Source of the DNA: Ricordea florida
Lineage: Eukaryota > Cnidaria > Anthozoa > Corallimorpharia > Ricordeidae
Direction of reading: 5' to 3'
Length of the DNA: 64,000 nt
Assembly (NCBI GenBank): GCA_949710005.1
Contig: OX453275.1
Span: 35,601,294-35,665,293 of the forward strand
Part shown: positions 46,801 through 60,900 of the stretch, piece after piece
Numbering within the stretch: position 1 is the first letter of the stretch
How the letters are laid out: the number at the start of each line of letters is the position of its first letter
The notes under the pieces: generated by a model
Database searches by the model: none
Told to the model about the DNA's origin: nothing
Seen by the model: the letters and a program-made list of their open reading frames with translations, nothing else
Program-made: the position numbers and the translations under genes

Positions 46801-47514
46801 CTGTCCAATATTTTTTTATGTTACTACACAATTAATTAACCCGGGGCGATTTGGCTGAAAATGCCACAGCAATAGCTAAGGTGAGCACGAGAATTGCTGA
46901 AAAGAAGATCTAGATGTGGAAAGATCAGAAGAAGAGAACGATGAATATCGCGTAAATGACAAAGATAGTACTGTTAAAATGTTGAAAGGAATGTCTCTGT
47001 GAGACTCACTGCAATGGAAAAAAAAAAACAACAAAACATAAATTCCCCTAAAATATAGACAGTACGAAATATTGTCTCTCTTCCACGGAAAAAAGTCTAG
47101 TCCATAGCAGGCGTACTTCCGTCCTGGATGTCTGGTAAAGACAGTTCATTCATTTAGCTGCATGGAAGGGAGACAGTGAAGTAAGGTTTCTAATATTTGA
47201 TCATTAGCCGAGGAGCTCAGAGAGAGTCCGACACACTACTCACTGATAAAACGTAAAAACTGAACGTTTTTCACATACAGCATTTGCAAACACTTTTTTA
47301 GCTAGCAGCAATTTTTATTCAAATAAGGATCTCAAATAATGAGTTTTCACTTTTATTGTACAACGCAGGAGATGTTGGTGGCAACATGGGGCTGTTTTTG
47401 GGTTGCAGCCTTTTGACTCTACTGGAGTTTGTAGACTTAGCATGGTGCATTTTGCAACAGAGAATCGCCAGGACAAAAGTCCGTACAACTGAAGATGAAG
47501 AAGGCAATGTATGA
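40806..47514 (+). CDS. DEG/ENaC (ASIC-type) cation channel, gene 1 (6 exons)
   Basis: Exons: 40806-41642, 44473-44620, 44890-44952, 45972-46122, 46662-46753, 47369-47514; all frames join (1437 nt, 478 aa). It encodes a trimeric amiloride-type sodium channel subunit: short cytosolic N-terminus with the conserved HG of TTLHGIRYVV, TM1 (RRVIWLLFLLTTAVVYLFLV), an FPAVTICNLNRY post-TM1 motif, a Cys-rich extracellular domain (GGLTCGQALLC, GLCYTFNSG, CLLQC, LCRCRRRGVP) and GNMGLFLGCSLLTLLEF at the pore and TM2. The selectivity tract reads GCS instead of the commoner GAS/GSS. Met at 40806 is chosen because its paralogue starts at the same place. The gate, proton or peptide (HyNaC-like), cannot be told. 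Confidence 0.9.
42890..43015. repeat. Inverted fragment of the 17459 composite repeat
   Basis: Holds the hairpin TGATAGTTGACTCGGGCTGC / its partner and the GATAGAAATCTCGAGCTCAT edge, in the orientation opposite to the copy starting at 43096. Confidence 0.65.
43096..43925. repeat. Composite palindromic repeat, copy B, split by two nested MITEs
   Basis: 43096-43345 and 43836-43925 together match 17475-17812. Between them lie two more foldback elements: one with TTCACCACTAAATTTT / AAAATTTAGTGGTGAA ends (43346-43642) and one with ACAATAGAGTGTTT / AAACACTCTATTGT ends (about 43647-43838) and an inner GAACTATCGG / CCGATAGTTC hairpin. Confidence 0.75.
44640..44785 (+). repeat. Degenerate trinucleotide-rich repeat
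   Basis: Imprecise runs of ATTACC/CATTAT/TGCTGC triplets in intron 2 of channel gene 1. Confidence 0.6.
45111..45182. repeat. 72-bp palindromic MITE (AACCTCGTTCCCAGG family)
   Basis: The ends GCAACCTCGTTCCCAGGACC and its complement fold back. Related copies are at 56734-56793, 57145-57213 and, partially, about 57860-57940. Confidence 0.75.
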
Positions 47515-50500
47515 AAATGAGCCAATATGTAAGTTGTATAGGAAAACAGGATTCTGAAAGACGCAAACATGGAAACTCAAAAGTAACCAATTGCAAACAT
47601 CACGGTAGCAAGTTTGAAAAACGGAACTCCAACTCATTAATAATTTAATTGTAGATTTGATCCTCGCAATGTTAAAACAATTTTAGTAATTGCATTTTGC
47701 CCATTAAAAGAGCAGGGTTAAACGGGATTTCGAACCGGCGACCTTCCGAATACCGGTGCGACGGTCTACCAACTGAGCTACACCATCCGTCCACGCTGGA
47801 AGTAGGTCAATAATGTGTTCAAACATGCCCGTGTTAGGAATGATGTCAACGATTTAAAGATGTAGTAAATAAATCAGATATTTGCACTGTGTTTGGAAAC
47901 GTAATTGAAGCACGGTTCGCTGCTTATAGAGCATAAGAGCGTAAAATATTTAAACTGTATTACATCTCAGAACGTCGGTTTTGTAACATTGTGTGACTTT
48001 GTATATACTTCAACGTACCATGTATGCGTTTTATGATGTACCTTAATTAACGTAAATGTAAAACAACGATTTATTCCAAAATATAGTGACGTCCGACACT
48101 TGCACTGTTCTTAGAACTAATCAGATTTTATGGAAAATAATAGCTCTTTCCAAGTCCAGTATTATTGACCATTTTAACAATAGAACACAACTTCAATCGA
48201 CAGTCACTTCAAATAATTGCTCAAACCTTGCAAAAACCCACAGCTGTTGCATATTGAGGTCTAATGAAATTAAATGTTTTAAAACTCTGTGGGTTTTCCA
48301 CTGATTGTGTTCTTGTGGTTGCTGGCTTTCAGCCAGTAATCCACTATGTCATCGTCTGTAGGTAAATAAGTAAGTATAAGTCCGACTTTCCGAAGCACAC
48401 AGTAAGACCGACAGCCTACCGATCGGGCTCGAGGTTTTCTCATGTTCTTAGATTCGCTTTTTACGATTAAGATGCTATGTTTTGGAAAGCTATATCTCTT
48501 CTATAGTAATGAATTATTAAACGTTTGTCAAAAATGAGCATTATCATTGAAACATCGCCACTTTCACACTCAATAAGGCGTCTGCGAACCTTCCACGAAT
48601 GGACATTACTGGTGAAGCCGCTGATCAAACGTAGTTTGCACGCTTGTTACTACGTATACAGACGACAGTACAGACTCGTTTTTCCATGTGCTTCGATCCT
48701 TCTTGCTACGTATGTCTACGGTACCTTCCGAGCACAGCTCTCACTTAGCGTCTTAAGTACCTCATCAATATTCTTAAAATTTTACGGCGATCTAGCGAGA
48801 TTTTTCAGGTTAATTTCTATTGCAACTGCATGATTCGTGTTTGTTTCAACATCCTTAGTGGGAGGTGTGTCGTCAATTTTTGCACACTGATAAGCCGCCT
48901 TTCCCACAAGTTTTTTGGTAAACTGGCCATATTTAACTTCGAAGGCGATTTCAAATGGACTTTCTAAATTTAGCAGAACCCGAGATAATGATTTGTGATT
49001 TTTTGACCGACAATTTTGCATAATCTGGTGTGATGATAACTAGAATTAAATAAACAAGACGATCTAAGATCGTAAGTCGGGCAACAGGGAGACATTCGCT
49101 ATTTCCAGTTCGCAGAACGACCCGTTTCGAAATATACGCTCATTACACACGCCATGTTTTAGAGTGGATCTACCGCGAACGGTTTGTGGGTCTGTATGTT
49201 TGAGCGTAGAAAAGGTGACACCATTTGTTTTCGACATATTCGCCATCGACTTCGACATCGTGGAAAGGTTGCGCCCGTATTACGTGTCTGCGGTATTCCC
49301 CATTGCACGTGACTGCGATTTGCGATGAAACTCGAGGGTAAACCTATAGTCGGTTGCCCGACTAAAAAGTCCATTGGAAGCATTCTCGGATTCAAGCGAA
49401 ACCTTACGATTGGCAAGAATTCTCCTCTGGACAAAATAAGAGTAGATGTCATGGTAATTAGCACAAATCTATTTTTATCTCTAATGCAAACGGATTGACG
49501 AGTCATTGTCCCGTTAGTGAAGAACGGAATCTTTCTCCCGTTAGCGAAAATTTGTGTTGAATCGGTTAAATTCGTCTCAAAACTGTGAATTCGCTGAGTT
49601 ATTTTTTTTACTTAGTGCATAATTTACGATGACTCCTTGCAACTCTTATTTGTTTATTCGGAATTAGAAAACAGGTTAAAGTGTCAAACTAGCTAAGGAA
49701 ATTCAGCTTAGAAAAATCTCTGATCAGATATTTGGAGCCTGCATGGTTGCAAACAGCGTGGGTGACTCGGTTTTTACTCGGTTTTGACTCGGTTTTTACT
49801 ATTTGTACTGTAACAGCTACGCAGCAACCTCTCTTGGTCCGTACGATCTTCAAATTTATGTAAGATTCTCCAAACTAACAGTGATATAGGTGAATGAACT
49901 CTATGCACAGTAGGGATGGTACAACTGAATGTGTTGTATACGACGCTGGATATGCAAAACAACTCTCTTTTGTGTAAACACCCCGTACAACAAATTGGAT
50001 TCATACTAAGGAATAACGATTGTTAGAAAGTAATAACATCGATGACAATTGTTCATAACAATTTATAGAAATGTAAACTTAATCATGAATTCAAAACAAA
50101 AGCATTTCAACTGTGGATTGATTTAAATATTAATAATATCTGCTGTAACTGGACGAAAACTGTTCAAGGGTCACAAGCTCACTAAAACTGTCAAATCCTT
50201 AAAAATGACACCAAATTTTGTTTTACAAGCACCGGTTTCACGTTTCTCAGTCAGCTTAGTTTTCTAGTCTCCTCTCGACACATACTAATACGATAATCAA
50301 AGTTTTGAGTTTATTTCACAAGTTTTTAATTAATGAAAACACTTTGCAAGAGGTCCGAAGAAGGAAAGGGTTTTTCAACGTTTGATGCCCGATCGAATAG
50401 CCTGACGAAACTTTTAATTGGTTATCAACATAAATGAAGAACAACACTTTCGAACTTGATTTAGCTTTTTGCAGCACAGCTTGGATGAGCACAAACTGAA

Positions 50501-50693
50501 GTAAAAAAGCATACTTTACTCACATGCTAGGGAACAAATGCTATCTCGCTGGAGGGTCTAATGACAATTTCTTTTAAATATTGCATGACTTCTAGCAGAG
50601 GGCTCTTAATTTTTTTCGTCTTCTGTGACAAATTTGTAAAAGAAATAGCAACATGACTTCAGCTTACGAATGCGGGTCAAGTTGACAGAAAGT
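47515..50693. other. Intergenic region between the two channel genes
   Basis: No convincing gene. It contains a tRNA-like sequence (about 47716-47786). Minus-strand open stretches at 48782-49258 and 49159-49506 look like chance or a heavily decayed element, as their frames change repeatedly. Confidence 0.5.
47716..47786 (-). repeat. tRNA-like sequence, probably SINE-derived
   Basis: On the minus strand a good A box (TGTAGCTCAGTTGGTAGA) and B box (GGTTCGAAATCCC) are correctly spaced, but the T stem and acceptor stem pair poorly. A tRNA-derived SINE head or tRNA pseudogene is more likely than a working tRNA. A weaker A-box-like copy is at about 53105-53145. Confidence 0.4.
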
Positions 50694-53600
50694 ATGTTTA
50701 AAAAATTTGTTGGAGATACCACTCTGCACGGAATCCGTTATGTTGTTTTAAGTCCAACAAAACATCGTCGGTTTATTTGGCTAGTCCTGATGTTGGGAAC
50801 GACGAGTGCGTATTTTTACGCAGTACAGCAAAGTCCCCGTAAATTTTTCTCTTTTCCCGTTAGCACTGAATACAGGGAGGTTATTCCTGAAGGAGCAACG
50901 ATTCGATTTCCTTCTGTTACCATTTGTAACCTCAACCGCTTCATAAAAACGAAAATCGATGTGCTAGAGAACGACCCAGCTTTTAACAGAATGGGTTTGA
51001 ACTTAACCACTTGTAAAATGATAAGCGAGGCAAGAGGCTCATTGACTTGTGGCCAAGCTTTAATTACTATGTGTCTTTCACGAGTTTGGCCCAGCTATCA
51101 TTAAAAACTGTAGTGAAACTAAGCGACAGAAACTCGTAGGCGTTTTGAACAGCACTGACCAACCTGTTTTCAACCCTGAGGAATTTTTGATAGCCTATGG
51201 ATTTGACTTCAGTTCGATGTTTTTGCCGCACTGCAAATTTGCAGAAACACTGGAAAACTGCGCATCGGAAGACTTTGCTCCAACCTTTACTGAAGGAGGT
51301 CTCTGCTTTACATTTAATTCTGGACACAATAACACTCGTGTTCGCTATGCAAGACAGCCCGGTCCTACGGGAGGAATTTCGTTGCTTCTAGATGTACACG
51401 CAAACGGCAGAACAATCGGCAAGCTATCTCGTGGATTGAGAGTCATACTTCACGAACAAGGAACTTATGCCAGCTTCAATGATGGTTTTAATGTATTTCC
51501 CGGATCACACGCTCTGGTGAGCATTATGGCTGAAAAGGTAAGTGGTTTGAGACAAGTTATGCTTCTTTATTGTTTAAGTCCAGCGTAAATTAAAATTATT
51601 GGCGGTAAGTCAGTAGCGGCTATATAATACTGGGAGTAACTCTGCGTTGGATTAGTATTCCACCTAGGGGTTAATTTGAGCTTCAAATGATTCGATTTCA
51701 GCACGAGAGACTGAAAAAACCCTACAGGTCAGGATGTGTGGAGCCGAACTTACCAGGAATGGCGAACTACACCAAAGAAGCCTGCTTTAAACAATGTAAA
51801 GCGAATAAAACGATCGAAACTTGCGGATGCCGAGGACCTGGGTTACCAGGTAAACGTGTTTGAAATGAAACTGAAAATTTTAATTAAGAATTGGTTCATG
51901 CTTAGCGTGCGTATATCGAGTTAGGGATTCACGCGGGAATTTAGGAGAGCACGAGGGAAGCGTAAGAGTCTAGCTTCTTGAGTGCTCTCCAAACGTCCCA
52001 AGTGCATCCATAACTCGATATGCGCACAGCTAAAAGCATGAATCAACTCTTTTATGACATAGCGACAACACTTTAGGGACGGACCATTAGAAAAGTGATG
52101 GGGGGTGGGGAATTTTCAGCTTGCACGAATTTTTTTTTTCGCTCACTGCTTGTGCAGGAATTTTTTTTTTTCAGGTGAACCCCTCTGCACGAATTTTTTT
52201 TACTACGTGTGAAAAAGTCACAATTGGACCTTCCTTCTGCATGAATTTTTTTTACCTTCTTCTTTGCATGAATTTCTTTTTTTGGCATTTTCCCTTGCAT
52301 GAATTGCATGAATTGCCCCCATCACTTTTCTAATGGTCCGTTCCTTAGGGGCTAAACATGTTTTATTTGTGATTGACAACAAAATTGCAAGGCGTAAGGT
52401 GAAGAAAAAGTAAGGATCCTATTGGCTTATTAAAAACACGCCACAATCGCAGTTGATCGAAAATGCTTCATCTCCGCTGGTTTGTAAAATTATCAAAGCA
52501 ATACTCGCTTCTTCTAATGAGTGAGAATCTAGGCAAAAAAGTCAAAGTCAAGTCAAAGTTTTAGCAAACAACTGGCTTGGTAAAACTAGTCAAACGGCCG
52601 ATTAAGTAGAGTTTGGATTGTTGAGAACGATGTTCACAGTGAAGTTGTTCAAGAAGAACTCTAAGAAATTCGCAGTCGTGAGCGACCACAGTACGACACT
52701 GTTATTTTGACGAATAGTTATACCAGTGGAAGAAGACTATTTGCACACATCATCCGTATATACGCACGGCCGTGCGTACATAAAGATTTTTACCATGATT
52801 GCTCAATAGGAATTAGGTAGGAGCATAGCGCGCACTATGTTATAATGCAATTTAATTATAGCAATTGCGTTTTAAACTTTGAGCCCCAATTTCCCGGACT
52901 GAATATCAATATTCATTTTCTCCTAACTCTTCTCATATATTTATTATGGTACTAGTGAGGAGAATTTGTTTAAATATCAACACAACTCTTTTTGGTAATC
53001 ATTTTCGTTATTCTCATAACTGAATGGTTGTTCAACAGCGAATATTGTAATGAGAAATTGGAGGCTGGTCACTACTGGATCTTAAAGGATTAATACTGGT
53101 ACACTGCTCTACCAGCTGAGCCGCTAAATTAGCCCAGCAGTTTACGCCGGGAGCAGGTGTCCGTTTCCCGAAAGGCCTTGTAAACTTACCGGACCCGCAA
53201 GCTATTTTATGATAACAATCTTTACAGCGGGAATTACCATTTTGTAGCCAGGTAATTTTAAGCCGGTAAACTTGCTCGTTGTGCTGGTTTGCACGTCAAG
53301 AACTACACAAACATTCGATAGATTCAGACCTAAAATGAAGCTACGAGTCGGTAAAGTTATTGGAACATTCGAGAAACGGGCTCTTCCTCAACACTGATTT
53401 CGTTTATGCCCCTATGCATCGAAAAACAAGATTTCTTTGATCATCACTAAGCTCTTAAATGGATTAGAGTTGAAGAAATGATAAACCTGCAGCGTACAAC
53501 CATCGAGTTATGGACGCACGCGGGAAGTTTTTTTTTTTTTTTTCATGATAGACATAGTATGATTTATTGTATAAAAAGCAATGAAATACCTGGTGAGCTT

Positions 53601-56600
53601 TCTTCTTTTTTTTTTTTTTTCTCATTAAGTTCACTTTATTTGGCATTTAAACATGACAGAACAATATACAGAAGGAAATTTACGCTACAATACAATACGT
53701 ACATTACAATGGAATATATATTTTTCGGAGCTAATTAACAACATTACTCAGCCTTCAACAACATTTAAAATTAAATTAATTATTGATATTACTCTCCTAT
53801 ACTGTAGCTAGGTAAAAAAACAAAACAAAATCACAGTGACCACGAAAGCGAGTTACAGCGAAAACATAAATTATGGACGAGAAGGGATGAAGCAGACATG
53901 CGCAAGTTGACATGCTCAGAATAGATATTTATACACTAAGTGTGTCCATTTTGATGTATATTTCCTAAATGAAGTTTGTTGTTTCTCATAGCGATTTCTT
54001 TTTCGCTGCGAATTTTATCATTGAGGAAGATATAGAAGGCCTCGAAAGATGGGGGGTGATTCGCTTGTTTAGCTTGAAAGATGAAAAAATTTCGCTATCA
54101 AAAGAAAGTGGTTAAAGGTGTAAGTAGAAGTAGATTCAGGTTTGTAACCATACAAAATATCACTCGAAGTTACGGTTACGTCGTCGGCTCTTTTCTTATT
54201 CCACCAGTCGATAACTTTTAGCCAGAATTGCTTTACTTTGGGGCATTCAAATAACATATGCGTTAAGGTTTCTCGAGTAGACTCACAATATTTGCACATC
54301 GGATCTGGCTTAATTTTCATTTTATATAGTATGTCGTTAGTAGGGAGTATATTGTTTATCACCTTATACTGAAAGCATCTTAATCTATTTTCTGTAGTTA
54401 CATTGAAAGGCAACTTGTAAGAGAGAGTTGGATTTCGATGCATGTTAATGAGGTTAAATTCTACGTTTGGAGGGATGAAAGCATCATTGGCGAGCACAAT
54501 TCGGGATTTCTTAGCGGTGATATTTGTAACTGAGAGATTATTTCTAGTGGTTTTAACGTTTTGTAGAGCACGCGGGAAGTTGCTAAGCACGAAAAGAGCG
54601 TAAGAGATGCTTGAGCTTCTTGAGTGCTTAGCAAACTCCCAAGTGCGTCCAAAACTCGATGGTTGCACAGATGCTGCGTTTACCATTTCTTTTATAACAT
54701 AAGACTTCACAACTTTTGGTTAACAATCTGACGTCAGCATCCAACCCATGGGCAAATGGGTCGCGCGTATTAGCCAATGGTAGCGAGCGCCGCTTTCCGA
54801 AAACTATGTTATAATTCGCGTTAGGTAATGCTTGAAAAAGCGTAACGTATTGGGTGAATAAATAGAAGGGGATGTTCAGACACAATGAGAGGGTCACGTG
54901 CAGTTCTAACTAGTGCTGGATCACTAACTTACAAGATACACCACTGAACCGTTGGCAACAATACTATTACCGGCATCGTACAAACGACTTATCGATGACA
55001 TTCAGAGAATAGATCTAGACTAAATTATAACAAACGGATCAAACAGGCTAATAACAACTGAGTCTGTACAGCCAATAACACAATGGCGCTACTAACAAAC
55101 AGCCTAGAACATCACAGAGGCTTCACGTTGAACGTTGAGCGTTGAACTAAGACATAAATACCTCCTCCTGATGACGCTGAAAACATTTGACTCTGACTGA
55201 GGATGACTTCCGCTCAGGTTGTCGAGATGTCAGTCAACGTCATCAACAACAGTTTGTGGCTACCGTTGTACGTTGCGTTACATCCGGTTTGGATACATCC
55301 GGGTTCGTTCAAACATCATGTGATGTCCCCTAGGGAATTGCACGTGTTAACCTGGAAGAGTTTTAGTTCTTTGCAGTGTATCGACAAACAGTTCTTAAAT
55401 GTGGCTTCGCACGTTTTTTGCACCTTTTTCTTGTACTTTGACATTATAAAAGGATCAGCTTATGGAACTACAAGTAAACCCGGACGATCAAACTCAACAA
55501 ACAACTACCGAGTCTCCTGGGCTCAAACCATTCCTAGTGACGTGTAATCATTAGGGATACTAAGTAAAACACGACGTCCACGTCGACTACAACGGAACGA
55601 AACAATACCATGATGGACGGAACAACAACTTCGCCTTCTTCTGCAAAACAACAACGTGAAATGACCATTTTTCGAGTATTCTGGAAAACGCCAGTGCACA
55701 ACGGCAAAATTGCCAAAAGAAATCTGTAATTAACTGAGAACAGTTGGAAAATTCGACAATTTGCAAGAAAGAGCTCAGCTGGTTGCCCATAGAAAATAAT
55801 TGCACCGGTATGGCAAGTCAATGGGTTCGAAAATCATTGAAACCTGAATTTTTTTCACTTGTGAAGCTAAAAACCTAAGCAACACTGATCCACTAAATTA
55901 CAACTCTCTCATCAAATAATATAAGTACTTAACAATAGAAAAAAGAAAGATTTTTATTGTTCATTGCAGGAGCCCATCAATATGTTCATTGCTATTATTT
56001 TGCGTTTGCCAACAGCGCCATCACGTGACAAGCCAGTTTGTACCTTTCAGCACGCGTTCTGCGTCACTCAGGTGCTGAGTAAGTAAACAGATATTAAGAA
56101 TCAACTTAAAACACTAAACCTGCGTTTAGTTAACGCAAGATGCAGAACGGTGTTATAAGCACCAATGAACTTACTTTCAACCAAGTTTGTTTTTATTAAG
56201 GCCAAAAATGGTCTACAAATATAGACTCGTACCTGAGTTTCAAAGCATCTCGAAATTCACTCTTGTTTAAAAATGATAATAATAATAATAATGATAATAA
56301 TAATAATAATAATAATGATAATAATAATAATAATAATGATAATAATAATAATAATAATAATAGCGAGCTCGCAAAAGAAATTAGCAAAAAAGGAGTTTGA
56401 AACTGTCATTACAGCTAACAAATCTAATTTTTTTGTTAATCTTGTTCAATATATTACTGCTTATACTGATATCAGCCAATTACAAACAAATCAATAATTT
56501 AATTGAGTGGTCAGTGATTAACTGGACAAAAGTGGCCCAACAGCATTATCTCCAACCAAAAGCCTTATATACCAAGTGTGACTCTGCCCCATGATCACAG

Positions 56601-57872
56601 ACAATCACAAGGCCGTGATGGACAACATTCAGTAATATCCTCCGCATGGACCTGTACACTGCACCTCAGAAAGCACTTCATGAGCAGTTTGCGGTTGTTG
56701 GCAGCAATAAGTACAAGAACTGACGAAGTACTGAACCTCGTTCCCAGGGTCTCTCTTCTTCCCGCCCCTGAGCGGGAGAGAAAGAGACCTTGGTCTGGTC
56801 TGATCACGTGTCCCTTGGACAATTAATATCATAAGGGAGGGATCCTTTGATTTCAAAACTTTGTCGACAATATTTTTGTCAACTTCAAAGAGACGCTATT
56901 TGGAAGAGTCACGAAACATTTCGACCGCCATAACGTTCGCTGTGTTTTTCAGTAGCCTTCACTTTGCGATGTCCAGTAGCAGTTACTCGAACATGAACGT
57001 ACGAGCAACGCAGGTGCAGTGCCTAGAGGAAATTTATCGTGACCGAGATGTAGTGGCTCTGTTGCCCACAGGATATGATTTATTTTTTATATTCTTCCAG
57101 AGCTACTTCGCGACAAGATGAATGGACAATCGCAACGGCCATCAACCTCGTTCCCAGGACTTTTCCCGTCCGCCATTTTTCTTTCTAGGGAAAAGCCCTG
57201 GGAACGAGGTTGCACGGCCATCACAAATTCCCGCTGTTGTGATCGGGGTTTCTCTGCTGAACGCTCTGATCAAAGATCAATTCAAAAGAAGAAGGATCCC
57301 TAGAAATTTTAAAAATGCTAGCTATGACCTCGTTTTTATTCAGTCCGAAGCATTTTTATCATACAAGGAAGGAAGACTGACTTTCTCTTGTAGCCCAACT
57401 CTGAACTGAGATTTCAAAATTCCTTAACTGTCTTTAGCAAGATCGGCACAGTAGATAGGTCAGTGTTTTCGATCTTGGATTAAAGGACTGCCATAAATTA
57501 TCTCCGCCGTTGCCAGGAAAGCCCGATTATCTTTTCCGGCTTAACAAAGTGTCTCCAACCGATGTCTCCAACCGATTTACACAGACGTCAACAACTTGAA
57601 TTTGTGTTACCCGATGATTTATATACCTTTTTTGGCGTTTGTGGGAGATTTCCACTGGACATTCGTCCTCAGATTGAGACAGTATTTTAGACTTCATGTC
57701 GAATGCCCATGCGTTTAACATGTTTACCTTGATTCGCAACACTTTTACAAACTCTGTTACTTTCCCACCCAGGCACAGTGGAGAGAAATACCTCACTCTC
57801 ACGCCCATTCCTTCATCTGTTTTTTTGTCATCTGCCACAATTTAGCAGACACGTGACCAAGCCAGATCAGGG

Positions 57873-57903
<31 letters not shown>

Positions 57904-60900
57904 ACGGGGCCCGAGTAGGAGAGGACCCTGGGAACGAGGATGCCGACGAAGAGGACGCTGCGTCAACCTCTTGAAACTTGATTAGGACCTCTAAGCTGTG
58001 CAACTCACCCATCTGAGCAAGCTCTGACAAGCCGCCCAATACAAGGCAAAGTGGGGAGCCTTCAGAAAGTGAAGGTCTGGTTGCCGTCACAGGATGTCAC
58101 AGATTACTGTCACGGCAAGAACAGTGTTACTTACTTATCAATTTACTTTCTTACTTACTTATTTACCTACTTACTTACTTATTTACCTACTTACTTACTT
58201 TCTTACTTATTTACCTACTTTCTTCGTTAGTATAAAGTCATCATAACTGTGATATATCTTTTTGCTGTTTTTTTTTTTTTTGTGTGTGTACATTTGCTTG
58301 TTTGTTTGTTTGTTTGCTTTTTTTAGGCGAGTTTTCACACCGGGATTGTAACTGTGGTATTCCCTGTTCAGTTATTAATTACGCGTCAGAGGTATCTTAC
58401 TCTGAATTCCCGGACGCATCTGTAGGCAAGATTCTTGATTACTACCATGGATATAACAAAAGTTCAGAATATCAGAGGTGAAAATTTATGTACTTGATCT
58501 ATTTTTCTAGCCGATGCATTGCAGCGAGTCGTTTTGCGGCCTGATTGGCTAAAAGGAATTCCTATTCTCGTAAAAAGGAATACAACAAACTTTGTTTTGG
58601 AAACTTGTTAAAATGGCTTATCTTCAAGCGTTTCAAGGTTCATACTTTAATTAAACGTTATAGTATTCACGACGATAGTTTTGAAGAGGAAATTTTTGTC
58701 TCCTCGCGATCGCAACTTGTAGACATAAGCGCGTAAACACAAAACGTTAACTTTGAAACTAACGGATGAAAGATTACTTAATAACATAAGACAAAATCGG
58801 TTATAAACTTATTGGTGGTGTTAAATTAAAGTTGAGGTAAGAATTGGCGGATAGGAAAATAGAACAAACATCTCGCCTATCCTGTCCATAAGTGTAGCTA
58901 TATCACTTTTTAAAGGATCGTAAAACTTACTGATTTTGGTCTTGAAAAGTTTGAATCTAACTACATTTTTTTATTTATACAGCTATTATTAAGTGAACTT
59001 CAAGGGGAAAAGGCGACTGTTAACTTCCTACTTGTTATTACTCAGTTTTCTCTCTTTCACGGATATCGTGCACAATATTTATAAGTTTTTTCCTCGTTTA
59101 ATTAGTAGGATTTCAAAACTATCGACTATGAAGACTTCCACTATGAGGACTATCCCATTCCTACTTTATATCAAACAAAATGCGTCTTTTCATTCATTCA
59201 CCAGCATTAACATACATTAACTTAGTTCAAAATGCAGATAACTCACAAAATTGATTTTAAAAAATAATGCCTTTAAACCACTACATCAGTTTAATCCAAG
59301 CTGCTGCTTATATTACTCCTTTTTAACTGATGATATTTTTAAGTTTATTTTTCATTCTGTTTCTTTAGGAAGAATCTCGTTTTTCTCCAACTTGGCCTCA
59401 AACGTCTGGAATACCATCTGGTCAAAGAGACACCTGCGTACGAGGTTGGCAGTTTGTTGGGTGCGTTAAGCCTTTTAAAATAAGAAATACACTGTTTAAA
59501 ATATGGAAGTAAATAATAGACATCATTATTAATAATAATATTAATAATGATAATATCGACAAGTCAGTGGAATCCCTACTTTGTAGATTGTGTGGTGAGA
59601 AGGGTGAAACAATAAACCACATTATTTGCGAATGTATCAAACTGGCGCAGAATGAGCACAAGAGAAGACTCGATAATATTGACTGATTGGTTCACTGGAA
59701 ACTCTTTTGTAAATATGATATAGATAGAAGTGTGAAATGGTATGAACACCAACCAGAAAGGGTTATCAGTGGAAAACGAAAGTTATAAGATCATGCGGGA
59801 CATGACCATTCAGTGTGACCATGTCAATACACTGAGCCAGAAATCCAGACATTGTTGTTGTATAAAGGGAAAATAACAAGGCAGTCATTGTGGATATTGT
59901 GTCACCATGGGGCCACAGGGTGCATGAGAAGGAAGGTGGAAAGGTTGAGAAATATCAGGAGGTAAAGAGAGAAATTAAGAATGTATGTGAGATCAGACAT
60001 GTAGAAGTGGTACTGATAGTTTTTGGTGCACGAAGAGGAGTCAGCAAAAGGTTAGATGGATGGCTTGCAAAATTAGGGATAGCTATCAAGTAGGACTCTT
60101 GCAGAAAACAGCCTACTTGGGAACTGCATAGATGTACTGAAGAAGAAAGGTTTTAGAAAATTAAACAAGGAGAAATAATCCAAGCAAATTAAAGGACCTT
60201 TGACGATTGGCTATGGCTCGCTTCTTTGGTTGAAATACAGCGTAACATCTGCCAGAGCGTAAGCGTCACGCGATAATGATAATGATAATAATAATAAAAA
60301 TAAATAATAGCTATAATAATCATAATAATAATAATCATAATAATAATAATCATAATAATAATAATCATAATAATAAAGAAATAAAGAATTAAATGCTTAA
60401 GAAATGTTGGTACTTGGTTAGCTAAGAAGTGGAAAATCGCAAATATTATTTCCAAATTATATAATATTCAATAAAATAACCTTTCTATTTCTTTTTACAG
60501 ATAGGTTCACGGTTTGAACGGCAAAGAGTCAAGATAATATTGTTTAACATCTTATAGAGTCGTTTAAATTTATTATCTCAACCTATTTTCTAAGACACAA
60601 AAAGTGGTTTATCAAACTATTTGCTCATTAAAATTGCGTCAGTACGTTTTACCACAGTAGTGATTAAGGGGCTCTTACATTTCGTCAGAGCCCTGATTCA
60701 GAACTATGATTTAACGCTCGTGGCGTCTGCACCTCTTAACATGAGAAAATGAGGAAAGAGAACATAACCTCGTCTGATATGATAAGGGACAGAATCTATT
60801 TTTAGCCCGGAATCTATTCATATCTCTTTCCACGGATGCGCGGTTTCCACGTGGCGCATTGAAATTACAACCACGTCATTGGTCAGTTGAAATAGTTTCC

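Noticed and set aside
47716-47786. Functional tRNA gene
   Set aside because: A and B boxes are present but the stems do not pair, so it is listed as a SINE-type repeat.
48525-49506. Several 64-115-codon open frames on both strands
   Set aside because: No recognisable domains, frames change repeatedly, and splice signals do not join them.
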